Positions 25,258 through 37,038 of a stretch of DNA of 64,000 nt are shown piece by piece. The notes under the pieces were generated by a model. It saw only the letters and a list, made by a program, of their open reading frames with translations, was not told the DNA's origin and made no database searches. How positions within the stretch are numbered: position 1 is the stretch's first letter; every line of letters begins with the position of its first letter. Both the position numbers and the translations under genes were made by a program. This stretch comes from Cranoglanis bouderius (lineage: Eukaryota > Chordata > Actinopteri > Siluriformes > Cranoglanididae), in assembly GCA_023630585.1 (NCBI GenBank), contig CM042566.1, positions 6,806,254 to 6,870,253 of the forward strand, given 5' to 3'.

Positions 25258-25755
25258 ATCAGCTGTGCATACACATAGTTTTGTGCATAAACTGTGCATA
25301 TGCATGATTCTATGCACAGAATGTGATTTAGTAAGTTTTGCTTGTGCATGAGGATGTGCGTATGTTTCCACACACTCTTGACCATGCGAATGCAAGATCC
25401 CCTAGTGGTAAAAACGTGTAATAATTGGTAAACTGAATATTAGGAGCTTCCGTCCTACTTACTGTCTGTCAAATCTGCATAAGAGAGTGATTACAGATTT
25501 CAGACAGGTGTCACAGATTAAATGTAATGAAAAATCGTATAAACGGCACTTCTAAAGATTGATTAGGATGATGCCTTGTTTGAAGATTTGGCTCATGTAG
25601 CATTATGGAGTGAGGAATGTGTTTTAGCACACTACTGGAATCACTGTGCTGAGATTGAGGAGTGAATCCTCAGTTGATTTCATTTGCTGAAATCCTTTTA
25701 GATTATCTCTTTGGTTGAGCTCAGTGCAGTTTTAGTTGATCTCTATTCTAGATGT
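25258..25755 (+). repeat. Dispersed repeat, copy 1 (partner at 49150-50120)
   Basis: Shares CCCCTAGTGGTAAAAACGTG, GGAGCTTCCGTCC and CAGTGCAGTTTTAGTTGAT-type phrases with the intron 1 copy at 49150-50120. In that copy a further element is inserted. Its class is unknown; it may be part of a degraded DNA transposon extending towards 26300. Confidence 0.6.
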
Positions 25756-26484
25756 TTTAGCCATGGGCACATTTCAAATAGAATTTAGAGACAGGTCTGA
25801 CATTTCAGTAATGATAGGTATTAACTTCATTCATATCACTAACGGTTGATGATGCAAGTGCAGCCATCTTGGAGACTCTGGAGGGAGTCATAGCATGAAG
25901 TGCTAGAGACTTTGTTCAAGTGGATTGGATTGGATTATTGTTGCAGTAGAGGAATCACCTGAGAGACCTTCAGGAGATCATGAACAAGCTGAGCAGCAGC
26001 GATGGTGGATCAACTCACTGATGCACAAGTACTGTGTGCTTTTAGGTATCATGAAAGACAAAGTCATTCCCAATGCTTTCCAGTGTGATGGGGTGTGAGA
26101 AAGGTAAATTCCAATAGCCAGAGTGATTGAGAGTGGACTTTCTGCCATACTGGCACGATACCATTCAGATTAACCAGAAGGTTGATCTGGACATTCTCAT
26201 TAGCAATTTGTTTTCCAAAAATGAATGATCACCAGTTTGAAATTTTAGTGTGTGTCATTATATTCCTAAGAGCAGATGTCATACAGGGACCTTGAGGACA
26301 CTGTATAACTACTGCTCTGATGTCTAGGCTAGTCTATAACAGCTATGACAACAAGTCAATACAAGATTTTTATTGTTACCACTTGAAAACTTTAATTTCC
26401 AAGGAAAAGGAGAATGGAAACAAGGACACAGTGTGCAGTAATATTTATACATTTTGATAACATATGGTATCCTACATAAGTATA
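25756..26484. other. Intergenic sequence, possibly degraded transposon interior
   Basis: No supported gene. The text continues from the dispersed repeat without a visible boundary and is only moderately AT-rich. Frames are closed by many stops. Confidence 0.35.
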
Positions 26485-26735
26485 GGCACAATGGCCATCT
26501 CACTGCTGCAGGTTCCCTGGTTCAATCTCGAGCTTGAGCTCAGGTTACTGTCTCTGTGGAATTTTGCATGTTTTCCCTGTATTTGTGTGGGTTTCTTCTG
26601 GGATCTCCAGTGTCTTCCCACTTCCCAAAAACATGCCAGTAGGTGGATTGGCTATGTGAGTGTGTGAATATGTGTGCATGGTGTCCTGTGGTGGACTGCC
26701 ATACCATTCAGGGTGTATTCCCACCTCCACAGGGA
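26485..26735 (+). mobile_element. 5' part of a SINE-type repeat split by a Tc1 element
   Basis: Head and body are visible (GGTTCAATCTCGAGCTTGAG, the box B region; TGGAATTTTGCATGTTTTCC; GTGGGTTTCTTCTGGG; CATTCAGGGTGTATTCCCAC). The missing tail resumes at 28118 after the Tc1 element. Confidence 0.65.
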
Positions 26736-26740
26736 GGGTT

Positions 26741-28117
26741 TCATTTTAAAAAACAGAATCACTGAGTTGGGAAAAGGATCACCCCCTTGCTTTAATTTGC
26801 CTTTTTTTATTATTATTATTACAGCCTTTAGTCTGTTGGGATATGTCTCTACTAACTTTGCACATCTAGACTTTGCAATATTTTCCCACTCTTCTTTGCA
26901 GAACTGCTCAAGTTCAGTTAAATTTGATGGTCATTCAAGTCATTCCACAGATTTTCAATGGGGTTTAAGTCTGGGCTCTGACTAGGCCATGCAAGGACAT
27001 TCATCTTTTTCTCCTTCAACCACTGTGTGGTCAGTTTTGCTGTGTGCTTTGGGTCATTGTCATGTTGGAAGGTAAACCTTCTTCCCATTGACAACTTTCT
27101 GGCAGAGGGCAGCAGATTTTCCTCAAGAATTTGACAGTATTTTGCCCCATCCATTTTTCCTTCTATCCTGTCAAGTGCTCCAGTCCCTGCTGTAGAGAAA
27201 CACCCGCTTAACAGGATATTACCACCTCCATGCTTTACTGTAGGAGTGGTGTTATTTGGATGGTGAGCTGTATTGGATTTCCACCAGACATATCGTTTGG
27301 TGTTGAGGCCAAATAATTCAATTTTAGTCTCATCTGACCATAACACCTTTTTCCATGTGGCCTCAGAATCTTCAAGGTGTGTTTTGGCAAAGCTCAGTCA
27401 TGGGTGGTTTTTTTTCTTGCAACCCTCCCATACAAGCCACATCTGTGGAGAATTTGTGATATTGTTGTCACATGCACACAATGACCACTCTTTGTCATAA
27501 ATTCCTGCAACTGCTTCAGAGTTGCTGTAGGCCTCTTGTTAGCCTCTCTGACCAGTTTCCTCCGACATCCTGATCCAGGGAGGGTCTGTGTTGTACCAAA
27601 TACCTTCCATTTCTTAATAATAGACTTCACTGTGCTTCTAGGCATTGATAAAGCCTTTGATTTTTTTTTTGTATCCATCTCCTGACTTGTGCCTGTCCAC
27701 AACTTTATCCCGGAGATCTTTTGACAGTGCCTTGCCACCCATATTTGATTGTTTGCTTTAGTTGCACTACAAAATGCTCCAGGAATGCTCTTTTCATGCT
27801 GAGCTAATCAAAATGACCACAGCTGATCACAGTTGAAAGTCCAATGGCTTTGTGTGCCATTGAGAAGGTGATTAGATACACCTTATTGAGTTTACAAGTC
27901 ATTTTTAGGAGGGGGGTGATCCTTTTTCCAACTCAGTGATTCTGGTCTTTTATTTTTTTCTGACATGTTGGTGTTATATCTTTCACATTTCATGTTATAC
28001 GTTGCACTGAGTAAATATAGCTGGATAAAACAAAAACTGTGTCCATCTTCATTTCAGGCTGAAAACCAACAAAATGTGATTATTTTAAAGGGGTGATTCT
28101 TTTCTATACCCACTGTA
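26741..28117 (-). mobile_element. Tc1-type transposon inserted in a SINE
   Basis: The inverted segment AGAATCACTGAGTTGGGAAA with GGATCACCCCC (26745-26778) matches GGGGTGATCCTTTTTCCAAC, ending CAGTGATTCTGG (27912-27945). The right end runs a further 160 bp to CTTTTCTATACCCACTGTA with TA at 28116-28117. The corresponding outer left end is absent. A minus-strand transposase relic occupies the middle. Confidence 0.85.
26918..27738 (-). pseudogene. Tc1-type transposase, frameshifted
   Basis: The upstream piece (27394-27738) holds the paired helix-turn-helix region, with PRSTVKSIIKKWKVFGTTQT, PGSGCRRKLVRE and TTISQILHRCGLYGRVARKK. The downstream piece (26918-27346) holds the DD34E catalytic core: LWSDETKIELFG (first D), FQHDNDPKHTA (second D) and SPDLNPIENLW (E). 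The aspartate of HDND and the glutamate are 34 residues apart. All three acidic residues survive, but the pieces are in different frames and the first codons are shifted too. The intact family is about 340 residues. Confidence 0.9.
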
Positions 28118-28150
28118 GATGGTTACTGAAGATGAATGAATGAATGAATG
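28118..28150 (+). mobile_element. Tail of the split SINE
   Basis: GATGGTTACTGAAGATGAAT with further GAAT repeats is the 3' tail expected after the body at 26485-26735 (compare the reversed tail at 24505-24530). Confidence 0.6.
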
Positions 28151-28338
28151 TTATCACGTAGTACTTTATATTAGCAAAATTATTTTACCCATGTTTACCC
28201 ATGTTAGTAGTCACTGTCTTTCTTTTATTAGAATAAGTATTTCATGTTATAAGAGAAATGTGGTTGGCCATGCCAGCAGATGTTAACAAGCACTTTGATG
28301 TTTTTATGGCTACCATTCAATTCTGCAGCTAGCAACAA

Positions 28339-28885
28339 AGCCTGAGCCATATCACCCTGCAGTTCTCGCCTGGTTTCCCACTGAATCTCAGTAGGGTTGA
28401 GCCTGGCCAGTACCTGGATTGGAGACCTCCTGGGGAAAACTAAGGTTGCTGCTGGAAGTGGTATTAGGGAGGCCAGTAGGTGGTGCTCTCCCTGTGGTCT
28501 GTGTGGGTCCTAATGCCTTAGTATAGTGACGGGGACACTATACTGTAATGAGATGTGAGATGTTTAACTGAGGTCCTGACTCTCTGTGGTCATTAAAAAT
28601 CCCAGGTCACTTCCTGTAAAGAGTAGGGGTATCATCCTGGTGAAATTGGCCCTTGTCTATTATGGGCCCCCTAATAATCTCCATCCCTGAGTTGGCTACA
28701 TCACCCTCCTCTCCTCTCCACCAATAGCTGGTGTTTGGTGGGCATTCTGGCGTACTATGGCTGCCGTCTCATCATCCAGGTGGATGCTACACACTGATGG
28801 TGGTTGAGGAGATTTCCCCCCATACTATGTAAAGTGCTTTGAGTGTCTAGAAAAGCGTTATATAAATGTAACAAATTATTATTAT
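28339..28885 (+). mobile_element. 5S-rRNA-derived SINE (SINE3 type)
   Basis: The first 115 bp resemble 5S rRNA: CATATCACCCTGCAGTTCTC, CCCACTGAATCTCAGTAGGG, TTGAGCCTGGCCAGTACCTG, GATTGGAGACCTCCTGGGG. The last two cover the internal control region (box A, intermediate element, box C) in order. The following body of about 430 bp ends AAAGTGCTTTGAGTGTCTAG with TATAAATGTAAC. That fits the SINE3 class, transcribed by RNA polymerase III from a 5S-type promoter and retroposed by a partner LINE. AACAAA appears at both borders but is too short to be a sure target duplication. It is not a functional 5S gene, as the head is diverged and fused. Confidence 0.85.
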
Positions 28886-28906
28886 GTTTGCATGTATGTA
28901 AGTGTG

Positions 28907-29278
28907 TGTTTCCCAATCAAGGAACAAGTTTTTACAATGCTTTCTGGTCAAGCTTCTTCCTTACCAACACTTGAAGTAAAATATATGTGTTCCTATGAAC
29001 ACCCCAACAGCTGCACCAAGGCTTGCCATGCTGTCCGTTTAAATTGCGAGCGCTGGATTTTACGGCCACAATCTGTTTGTTTTGCCAACATTTTCAATGT
29101 TGACTGAGACTGTCTCCTATTAGTTGGATTAGAATACATTAGAGTTTAAGCAGTAAATACTTTAAACAGATAACTAAGAATAATTTTAACACTATGCCAG
29201 GCTTTGGTACCTGTTGTGCATCAACAGAATGGGCACACTTCCACCAAAGGAGTGTTTTTAGTAACTCTGGAACTTTTT
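28907..29278 (+). repeat. Second duplicated block, copy 2
   Basis: Partner of 24889-25257. It begins GTTTCCCAATCAAGGAACAA just after the 5S-derived SINE and ends near TTTTTAGTAACTCTGGAAC, where the copies part company. Confidence 0.85.
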
Positions 29279-29878
29279 ACTGAAAATCAAGAACTTCTGC
29301 CTCTATTTTCAAAGTAGTTCGAGGTGAGGTTTGCTGTACTAAATGACGCTGATTGGTCAAACAAATTTGGATGGCTTAGCTGGCCTTTTTTTTTTTTTAA
29401 TCTAACAACCAATTACTCCTGCTTGTTTTGTATCAGATGCATGAGCAACTAGAGGAACATTTTCCATAATGCTCTTTTTATTTAAACAAATTGTTAGTCA
29501 AAAATGGAATTGCATCTTGTGCATGTGTAAAGAAAAGAAAAGCTGTTATATTCATGTTACATAACAAAACAAACATAATAAAGAACATAGTAACTCCACT
29601 CTCAGTCGCCTCCATTTTGACAATGTTGCTGTATTTTTGCTGTGCTGAAATGCTGTGCTCACTGCAAAGCTTACATCACTTGTTTTAGTAAAAGATGACA
29701 GAAACGCATATATTTTTCATACCCTGCATCAGGATTGTCATGTCTTGTGGAACTGGGCTGCTTTTGACTTGCTGCCATGGGTTATTTATTTATTTATTTT
29801 GAATCCTTTCACTATGGATTTGGGACTGGAGTAATAAATGCATACTTTATGCTGTTACTTCATGTTATAGACATGTAA
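29279..29878. other. AT-rich intergenic sequence
   Basis: No gene or clear repeat apart from a short TTTA run at about 29780-29800. Confidence 0.5.
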
Positions 29879-29883
29879 GATGT

Positions 29884-30334
29884 TGTCATGTGAGGAACGG
29901 GCAGACAAATGCAAATGCAGGTAGAGAAATTTATTGAGATCAGGGCAGACAAATCCAAAGCGTAAGCAATACTCGGATCCAGAAAACAGGTAATGGTCAG
30001 GTAATCAACAAAGAGAATATCAGAGGTAAGAGAATATCAAAAAACACTAGGCAAAACTGGGTCAAGAACAGAAATAAGAGCAGCAAGATAAACAAGCTTG
30101 GTATCATCACAAACACAAAGAATAGTGCATATACTTCACAAAGAGTGAGTGCATTGAAAGTCCTTTTATACTGTGGCTGTGATTGTGCTGTGAATTGGAT
30201 GCAGGTGTGCGTGATTAAAATGAAGGTGAGGGTGAACGTGTCATTGTACGCGTGTTCTGGGAGTTGCAGTCCGTGGCGTCCATGTTTGTAGGCAGCGGTG
30301 CAGGCTGGAGTTCATGGCATGAGTAGACCTAACA
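29884..30334 (-). mobile_element. Solo LTR, 451 bp, reversed
   Basis: Begins TGTCATGTGAGG and ends GACCTAACA, and is flanked by the 5-bp duplication GATGT (29879-29883 and 30335-30339). On the minus strand it has a TATA box TATAAAAGG (30162-30170) and downstream a poly(A) signal AATAAA (29930-29935), the promoter-then-terminator order of an LTR. No internal gag/pol region is attached, so it is a product of LTR-LTR recombination. A 5-bp duplication is usual for Gypsy or BEL elements; it is too short to say which. Confidence 0.85.
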
Positions 30335-30339
30335 GATGT

Positions 30340-31699
30340 GGAACTGATTGAAATGTAGTGAATAGTGAACAGGTGAAACTAATGTATCAATAGAAACAAG
30401 GAATTGTAACTATTGTTTATTAAAAAAAATTAATAATAAGAAGAAAGTAGACTACATTTACTGTATACATAAATGTGTTTGTTTTGTATCAGTGAAATGG
30501 TTTACTCATACTAACTTTCTTTACTTCTATTCCACACTCTTATAAAGAGTACTCTGGTACTCTTTATTTATAACAGTTTATAAAATGGATAGTTCCGGTC
30601 CTTGATTCTGATTGGCTGAGCCGCGTTTGAAGCCGTTGTAAATTACTCTATAAACACACACATGTGACCTCATTACATCAGTATTACTGCACCAAATAAA
30701 TTGGTTCAAAATGTCAGATTTTGTTATCATTTTTATGCTAATAATACCAGTTTCTGGAAAAACAACTAAGAAACTGTCTATTATTCAACAGCCGTGTTTT
30801 CTTTTAAAAATACATTACATTTTGGCAGCGCGTTAACATACAATAATAAACCAGACTACAATGCTAATTGTTTTCTTTTCCCTAGCTTACTTTACCTATC
30901 CATATTAAGATGCATGATGAAGCTCTTCCTCTTTCAATAAAGGCGGTTGATATGAAGCTGAAAGGTGCATTAATGCCACCTAATGGACTGTAGTATAACC
31001 AAGTATAAAGCATTTATAATTACAGCGTGTTGCTGTGTCTGTATTGCTTGGCAGCCATTCTGCTAAATGCTGCTGAAGATGCTTTTTGCTGTGTATTTAT
31101 TTTATGAAATCTTGCCAGATATATGTAGCAACCGTTTTATAAAAGCAATAAGCCCCGCGAGGCCTTGGTTTACAGTGATTTTAGAACAGCTAAGGGGCGT
31201 TGATAGGCACGATGTGGAGCGTATTGCTTTAATATATAGAATGCTGTTTTAGAACTGTTTAGGAACAATGCATGATTTTAGAGCTGCATCATTTAAAAAT
31301 TAGTCCCATGATGTAACTTTCTAAATAATCCAATGGCTTTAGTATTAGAATTTTTTTAAAATTTGGATTAAGAATGAATGAGGTATGTAAGAAATAAAGC
31401 GCGATGGGGCATTCTGTTATATCATGCCAAGGTGTGATGCAGCCCGACACAAAGCTGAGTTACTGTTACCATCCCGAAGTTGACAATTTTCCAGTAATAG
31501 CATGTCTTGAAGTGTTTTATTCCTCTTAAACCAAAGAGAGTTTGCCACGGATTACTTTTTTTTTTTTTTATTTATCCATGAACAAAATGTTTTTAACCAT
31601 TTATAGTTACAGTTAATGTTGTGGAATGTCCGTAAGACAAATTAGTTCCTGTTATTACCTATGTTATACCAGTTATAAACAATCATTCCTTTACCAATC
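30340..31699. other. Intergenic sequence with probable old repeats
   Basis: No gene. The stretch from about 30570 (CAGTTTATAAAATGGATAGT, then TCTGATTGGCTGAG) looks like a common fish interspersed repeat but I cannot bound it. The part at 31575-31650 (TTTATAGTTACAG) recurs at about 45140-45170. A T-run lies at 31556-31570. Confidence 0.4.
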
Positions 31700-31711
31700 T
31701 CTCTCTCTCTC

Positions 31712-31752
<41 letters not shown>
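31700..31752. repeat. (CT)n microsatellite
   Basis: CT run with one CC interruption near 31720. Confidence 0.98.
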
Positions 31753-31754
<2 letters not shown>

Positions 31755-31805
31755 AAGTTAATAAGATAGCTTGCAGAAAACTTTGTTTTCTTGTTAAATA
31801 ATAAG

Positions 31806-31806
<1 letters not shown>

Positions 31807-31840
<34 letters not shown>

Positions 31841-31842
31841 CC
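31807..31842. repeat. (ATT)n microsatellite
   Basis: Twelve ATT units. Confidence 0.97.
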
Positions 31843-31902
31843 TTAGGTTATGTAGAGCATGTGCCATACATGTATGATAACGCATTGGACAACATATTAA
31901 CA

Positions 31903-32218
31903 GGGGGGCACGTTGGCCTCTCACCATCGGGGTTGGGGGTTCAAATTCCGCCTCCACCTTGTGTGCTCAAAGCTTGCATGTTCTCCCCGTGCTTTGGGGT
32001 TTTCCTCTGGGTATTCTGGTTTCCTACCCCAGTCCAAAGACATGCATTGCAAGCTGATTGGCATTTCCAAATTGTCCATAGTGTCTGAACGTGTGTGCAA
32101 TTGTGCGAGGCAACCTGTCCAGGGTGTCCTGTGCCTTCTGCTCCAAGTTCCCTGGGATAGGATCCAGACTCCCACACACCCCAGTGTAGGATAAGCGGTA
32201 TGGAAAATGGATTGACGG
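31903..32218 (+). mobile_element. tRNA-headed SINE-type repeat with target duplication
   Basis: Flanked by ATTAACA (31896-31902 and 32219-32225). The head is shortened (GGGGGCACGTTGG then straight to CCTCTCACC), with box B GGTTCAAATTCC. The body holds GGGGTTTTCCTCTGGGTATT, CCAAAGACATGCATTGCAAG and CCAGGGTGTCCTGTGCC. The tail is AGGATAAGCGGTATGGAAAA. The duplication shows retroposition. Confidence 0.8.
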
Positions 32219-32225
32219 ATTAACA

Positions 32226-32853
32226 AATGCATTAAAATAAACCTGTGTTTTGAATTACAGCTGGGAATACTGTCAGAGCTCCTGTTATAAAAAACTAAAA
32301 ATTAAAAAAAATGAATCAACACCTTCTGACCCATCAGATTCAAAACATCAACACAAGTTAGAACCTGATTCGACTAAGGTCATGATTTTGGCAATGGTAG
32401 TCATGATTTTGGAGTGTAACACAGGGTATGGGGGTGTCGGATCCTGAGATTTGGAATTGGATTCGAGTATTGACCACTGGGATGTTTTGGTCAGCCAGTA
32501 CTGGCAACCTTGCTGTGTAGTGCAGTGGAAATGCAAATGAGTAACCCTTTATATTATCAAAAGATTCTAGGAATTGAGTTGAGCATATTGTTCTCAAATG
32601 TGTGCGATTTGATGGATACTAAATTGTTCTTGTGAACACATCCTTATACAGTACCACTGAAAACTAACATAGAGTGTTTTATGCTGAAACTCTAAGGGGA
32701 AATGCAAAGCCAATGCAGCATAGGTGAAAACTGATTTGTTTTAATGTTTCACTGTGGAAAAACCTTCCTGAAATACTGTGTATGTAGGACTTCATAAATA
32801 TCCCCAGCCTCCTGAGAGTCATGATTTCTCTTCGTGTTCTCCTCCTTGTTGTA

Positions 32854-32897
<44 letters not shown>

Positions 32898-34266
32898 TGA
32901 GTTTGTATAAGGTGAGAAAGTGTATCTTTGAGACAGAGTGAGTGTGTGGGTGCAGCACTGGTTTGTTGTGAGCACGTGGGTGGAGGGGTAATGCACTCTG
33001 AAACGCTTTGAGGGCTGCGTGTCTATTGTATGTACGTGTGGATTCTGAGTTAACTGAAAGTAGTAGCACTTGATGTTATGTTGCTGGACAGCAAAAACCT
33101 TCACTTATTGCTATTGGCTGAACTCTAGCAGTTCTGTGGTCTAAACCGGAATCTGTATTTCTCATTACAAGCCTCCACTCCTTGCTTTCTGAAGCTGAGA
33201 GTCACAGCGGTGTGTTGTGCACTCTTCCTTGCTGAACGGAGGCCAGTTATTATCAGCGGCAACACTGCTCCTTCTATGTTACGTGGCGTGAAATAGGGAG
33301 ACGAAAGCAGAGGCATTTGTTTGATGTCTGCCAGGAAAAAAGAAACCACTGTCCAACATGGCTGCTAACACGCTTCCGCTTCAGCTGGCGTGCCAGGATG
33401 ACTAGAGGCTAATGCTAACCAAGCTTTAGAATTCTGGTCTACTCTGAGTGAGAGGTCTTGCACGCTCTAAGGACAGAGCTCACACATTCTTTAATGCTCT
33501 CAGTCTATCTTCATCTCCCACTTTTCCAAACAATATCGCTTGCTCATGCTGCTCGGATTTTAGATCAAAGCTTCCTTATTCATTTGCTAATTTAACACAC
33601 ATTTTAATAAGTCCCACTCTCTCGCTCTCTCCCGCTCTCGCTCTCTGGCTCACGCTTTCTTTTTCGCTCTTTCTTACTCCCACTTCCCACATCCTGCTCT
33701 CCTCTCAAGGAGTGATGGGCTCAGATAATGCAGCCTTCGCAGAAGAAAAAAAGCTAGACAAAAAAAAAAAGAACAGAACAGTCATGTAACCCAGCCAAGC
33801 AGACTATTAAGTTGCACATGGCCAGGTTGAATAGTGTGAAGATACTGTAGGTTGGACAAACTGGTGCAACAATTTTATAAGGATACCTCTAAATCCCACA
33901 TACAGAAAGACACACGGACACCTGTAAATGACATATGTGTTTGGCATATGTCACTTATGTTTATGTGCCACTTGAAAATGAATGTTATGTCAATCCTCAC
34001 ACAGTGTGGTAAGGTGCAAATAAGGTTAGCCTCACATTTTCACAGAAGAGCTGTTCAATTCCGCAGACACAGCATGAGACACGGCTCCTGGATAAGCTTC
34101 ACCCCTCGGCTTCCTCTGTGCTCATCTTGTACCTGTCCTTAGGCAAACACACACACTTGTGTCCCAGAGAGCATGTTAGCTCCACATGCGTACCCATCCT
34201 GAAAGGATTACAATTGAAACCCCCCAATTCACTTCTACTTGACATCCTTTTCATCTCATTTTTGAC
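32226..34266. other. Intergenic sequence, one GT microsatellite
   Basis: A GT run lies at 32857-32890. The stretch 33130-33450 is locally richer in CpG (around GTTACGTGGCGTGAAATAGG and AACACGCTTCCGCTTCAGC) and contains CAACATGGCTGC, which could be an old promoter or exon, but nothing proves it. A CT-rich stretch follows at 33610-33660. Confidence 0.4.
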
Positions 34267-34268
34267 TC

Positions 34269-34393
<125 letters not shown>

Positions 34394-34607
34394 GTGTGTG
34401 TGTGTGTATGGATAATATATAGGGATAAATACTGAAGTTATTTATCCATTTGTCATGCCTCATATGATTGGTATTAAGTAATCCATAGTACACACCCTTT
34501 TCAATCAAGCTGTTGGAGTTAATGAGTAGCCATTACAGAAAGAGTTTGAAAGTCCCAAGATTGAACATGTAGAACTAGGCTATTTCAGAACCTCATTGCC
34601 AGTGGTA

Positions 34608-35650
34608 TATATAATGATCAGCCATAACCTTAAAATCTCCTTCCTAATATTGTGAAGGTTCCCTTTGTCCCACCAAAACAGCTCTGACCCATTGAGGCAT
34701 GGACTCCACAAAACCTCTGAAGGTGTGTTGTGGTATCTGGCACCAAGCATGTGGGGCCTCCATGGATCGGACTTGTTTGTCCAGAATATCTCCCAGATGC
34801 TTGATCGGATTGAGATCTGGGGAATTTGGAGACCAAGTCAACAACTTGAACTCTTTGTCGTGTTCCTCAAACCATTCCTGAACAATTTGTTGCAGAATGG
34901 CAGGGCGCATTATATTGCTGAAAGAGGCCACTGCCATTAGGGAATACCGTTGCCATGAAGGGGTGTACTTGGTCTGCAACAGGTAGGTTTAGGTAGGTGG
35001 TACGTGTGAAAGTAACATCCACGTGAATGCCAGGACCCAAGGTTTCCTAGCAGAACATTGCCCAGAGTATCATACTGTTGGCTTGCCTTCTTCCTGTAGT
35101 GCATCCTGGTGCCATCTCTTCCCCAGGTAAGTGATGCACATGTACCCGGCCATCCACATGATGTAAAAGAAAACATGATTCATCAGACCAGGCCATCTTC
35201 TTCCATTGCTCCATGGTCCAGTTTTTATGCTCATGTGACCATTGTAGGTGCTCTCAGCAGTGGACAGAGGTCAGCATGGGCACTCTGACCGGTCTCCAGT
35301 TACGCAGCCCCATACACAGCAAATTGCGATGCACTGTGTATTCTGACACCATAGCCAGCATTAACATTTTCAGCAGTTTGTGCTACGGTAGCTCTTCTGT
35401 AGGATTGGACCAGATGGGCTAGCCTTCACTCCCCACATGCACCAATGAGCCTTGTGTGCCCATGACTCTGTCACCGGTTCACCAGTTGTCCTTCCTTGGA
35501 CCACTTTTGGCAGGTACTAACCACTGCATACTGGGAACACCCCACAAGACCTGCCATTTTGGAGATGCTCTGACCCAGTCGTCTAGCCATCACAGTTTGG
35601 CCCTTGTCAAAGTCACTCAGATCATCACGCTTGCCCATTTTTTTTCTGTA
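34608..35650 (-). mobile_element. Tc1-type transposon, third family, right end lost
   Basis: Starts at ATAATGATCAGCCATAACCT, the usual left end of a common fish element, and continues through transposase-derived sequence to TCACGCTTGCCCATTTTTT (the reversed start-codon region) near 35642. The expected right terminal repeat is not seen after 35650. Confidence 0.75.
34644..35176 (-). pseudogene. Tc1-type transposase, broken and lacking the catalytic Glu
   Basis: The frame 34644-34979 contains SPNSPDLNPIKHLGDILDKQ. The position of the DD34E glutamate (SPDLNPIE in the family) is lysine here, and the following conserved Trp is Gly. The adjoining frame 34937-35176 carries the preceding part in another phase. 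It is clearly dead. Confidence 0.8.
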
Positions 35651-35764
35651 TCCAGAGAGACATACATAAGTGCTTTTTTAGTAGAACTGTGCATATGACT
35701 ATCAAAAGGAATTCTGACCAATCCCAAACTCTCCCGCAGCCACAGTTTGCACCTTAGTTGTCTA

Positions 35765-36182
35765 ATGTTCAGTAAGTGAAGGCAGAATACAAGCGTGGGT
35801 ACAAGCGTGATATTTATTTAGGGCAATCCATGAATCATTACCAAAGCCTATAGTGTGGGTCAAAGTATAGTCAGGCAGCAACAAACTAGGAAAATCCATA
35901 ATCTCATAAAAAAGGGAAAAGCTAGAGTCAAAACCATGAAACAAATGGAAAGAGGACTCAGACTTAATGCATGATAAGACTTTGCAATAAAAAGCAGAAA
36001 CAGCAGGGTATAAATAGAAAAATAAAAGAATTAAAAGCTAACAGCAAACATGTGAACACAATTAATAACAGTCCAATCACAGGGCAGGGACAGAGACAGG
36101 ACCAAAAACAAAACAAAGTCAAAACATACAAAGTATATGGAGAATGAATGCCAAGCAGAACCCAGAGGGGGACTTTGTGATG
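35765..36182 (-). mobile_element. Degraded LTR-like sequence, reversed
   Basis: Read on the minus strand it has a TATA-like CTATTTATACC (about 36007-36017) and downstream CTAAATAAATATCACG (about 35810-35825) as poly(A) signal. That is the same order as in the solo LTR at 29884. Ends are not crisp: the far end is GGGGGACTTTGTGA near 36180, and no target duplication was found. Confidence 0.4.
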
Positions 36183-36928
36183 ATTTGGTTCTATTTCTCA
36201 AAGTATAAATAGATTAGTAATTATTTAAAGTACTGTGACACTGACCAGGATGAATCAGTTACTGATGAATGAATGAATGAATTGGTTAATTAATTAATTA
36301 ATGAAAAATCAGTAATGAAAGCATTAAATGTGTCACGTAGTGCCAGTCAGGGTCAAGCTAAAAACCTTGTTGGAGAGGACTTAGTATGAGTTAGGACAGC
36401 AACAAAAACGTTATAAACAAGATTTTTTATTGAAGCTCATTTAAGTGCCTGGTGAATAGGTGAGTCTTCTGTTTTTTGTTTGGAGACAGCCAGTGACTCA
36501 GCTATTTGGACAGCCAGGGGAAATTCACTCCACCACCTCGGTGCAAGTACGGAGAAGAGTCTTGATGCATGTTTTTTTTATCTTGTATTTTAAAGGATAT
36601 TCGTGCTAGAGGCTCGAACAGAACATCCTGCATGTACACTGCATCCCACACCAGAAATTCAGTACCACAGATCTTACTTTATTTCCACATTATTTTAATA
36701 AATTGTTCATGACTAAAAGCAACACACTTTATTATAAAGACATTTTAAAGAACATTCAAGCAGTTTCCCTTAAAACATGCATTGCCACTGAATATATAAT
36801 GTCCATCTATTTTTTTTTTCTTTTTGCTTTCCTAATCAGATACTGGGATATGCCAGATCTCTGATATTGCATTGCATCATGCATTAATATATTAAATTCT
36901 ACCCCATGCTTTGACCTTCTGTAAAAAA

Positions 36929-36959
<31 letters not shown>

Positions 36960-37038
36960 AAAACTTCACATCCACCCTTTACCTTCAGTATGCCACTACT
37001 CTTAAGATCAAAAGGGGGCAAGTAGTCCATAAGTAGTT
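36183..37038. other. Intergenic sequence with (AAAT)n
   Basis: No gene. A short AATT/GAAT-rich stretch lies at 36270-36305 and an AAAT run of about 9 units at 36925-36961. Confidence 0.5.

Noticed and set aside
28339..28455. A 5S rRNA gene
   Set aside because: The 5S-like part is diverged and continues into a SINE body and tail without the T-run terminator of a real 5S gene.
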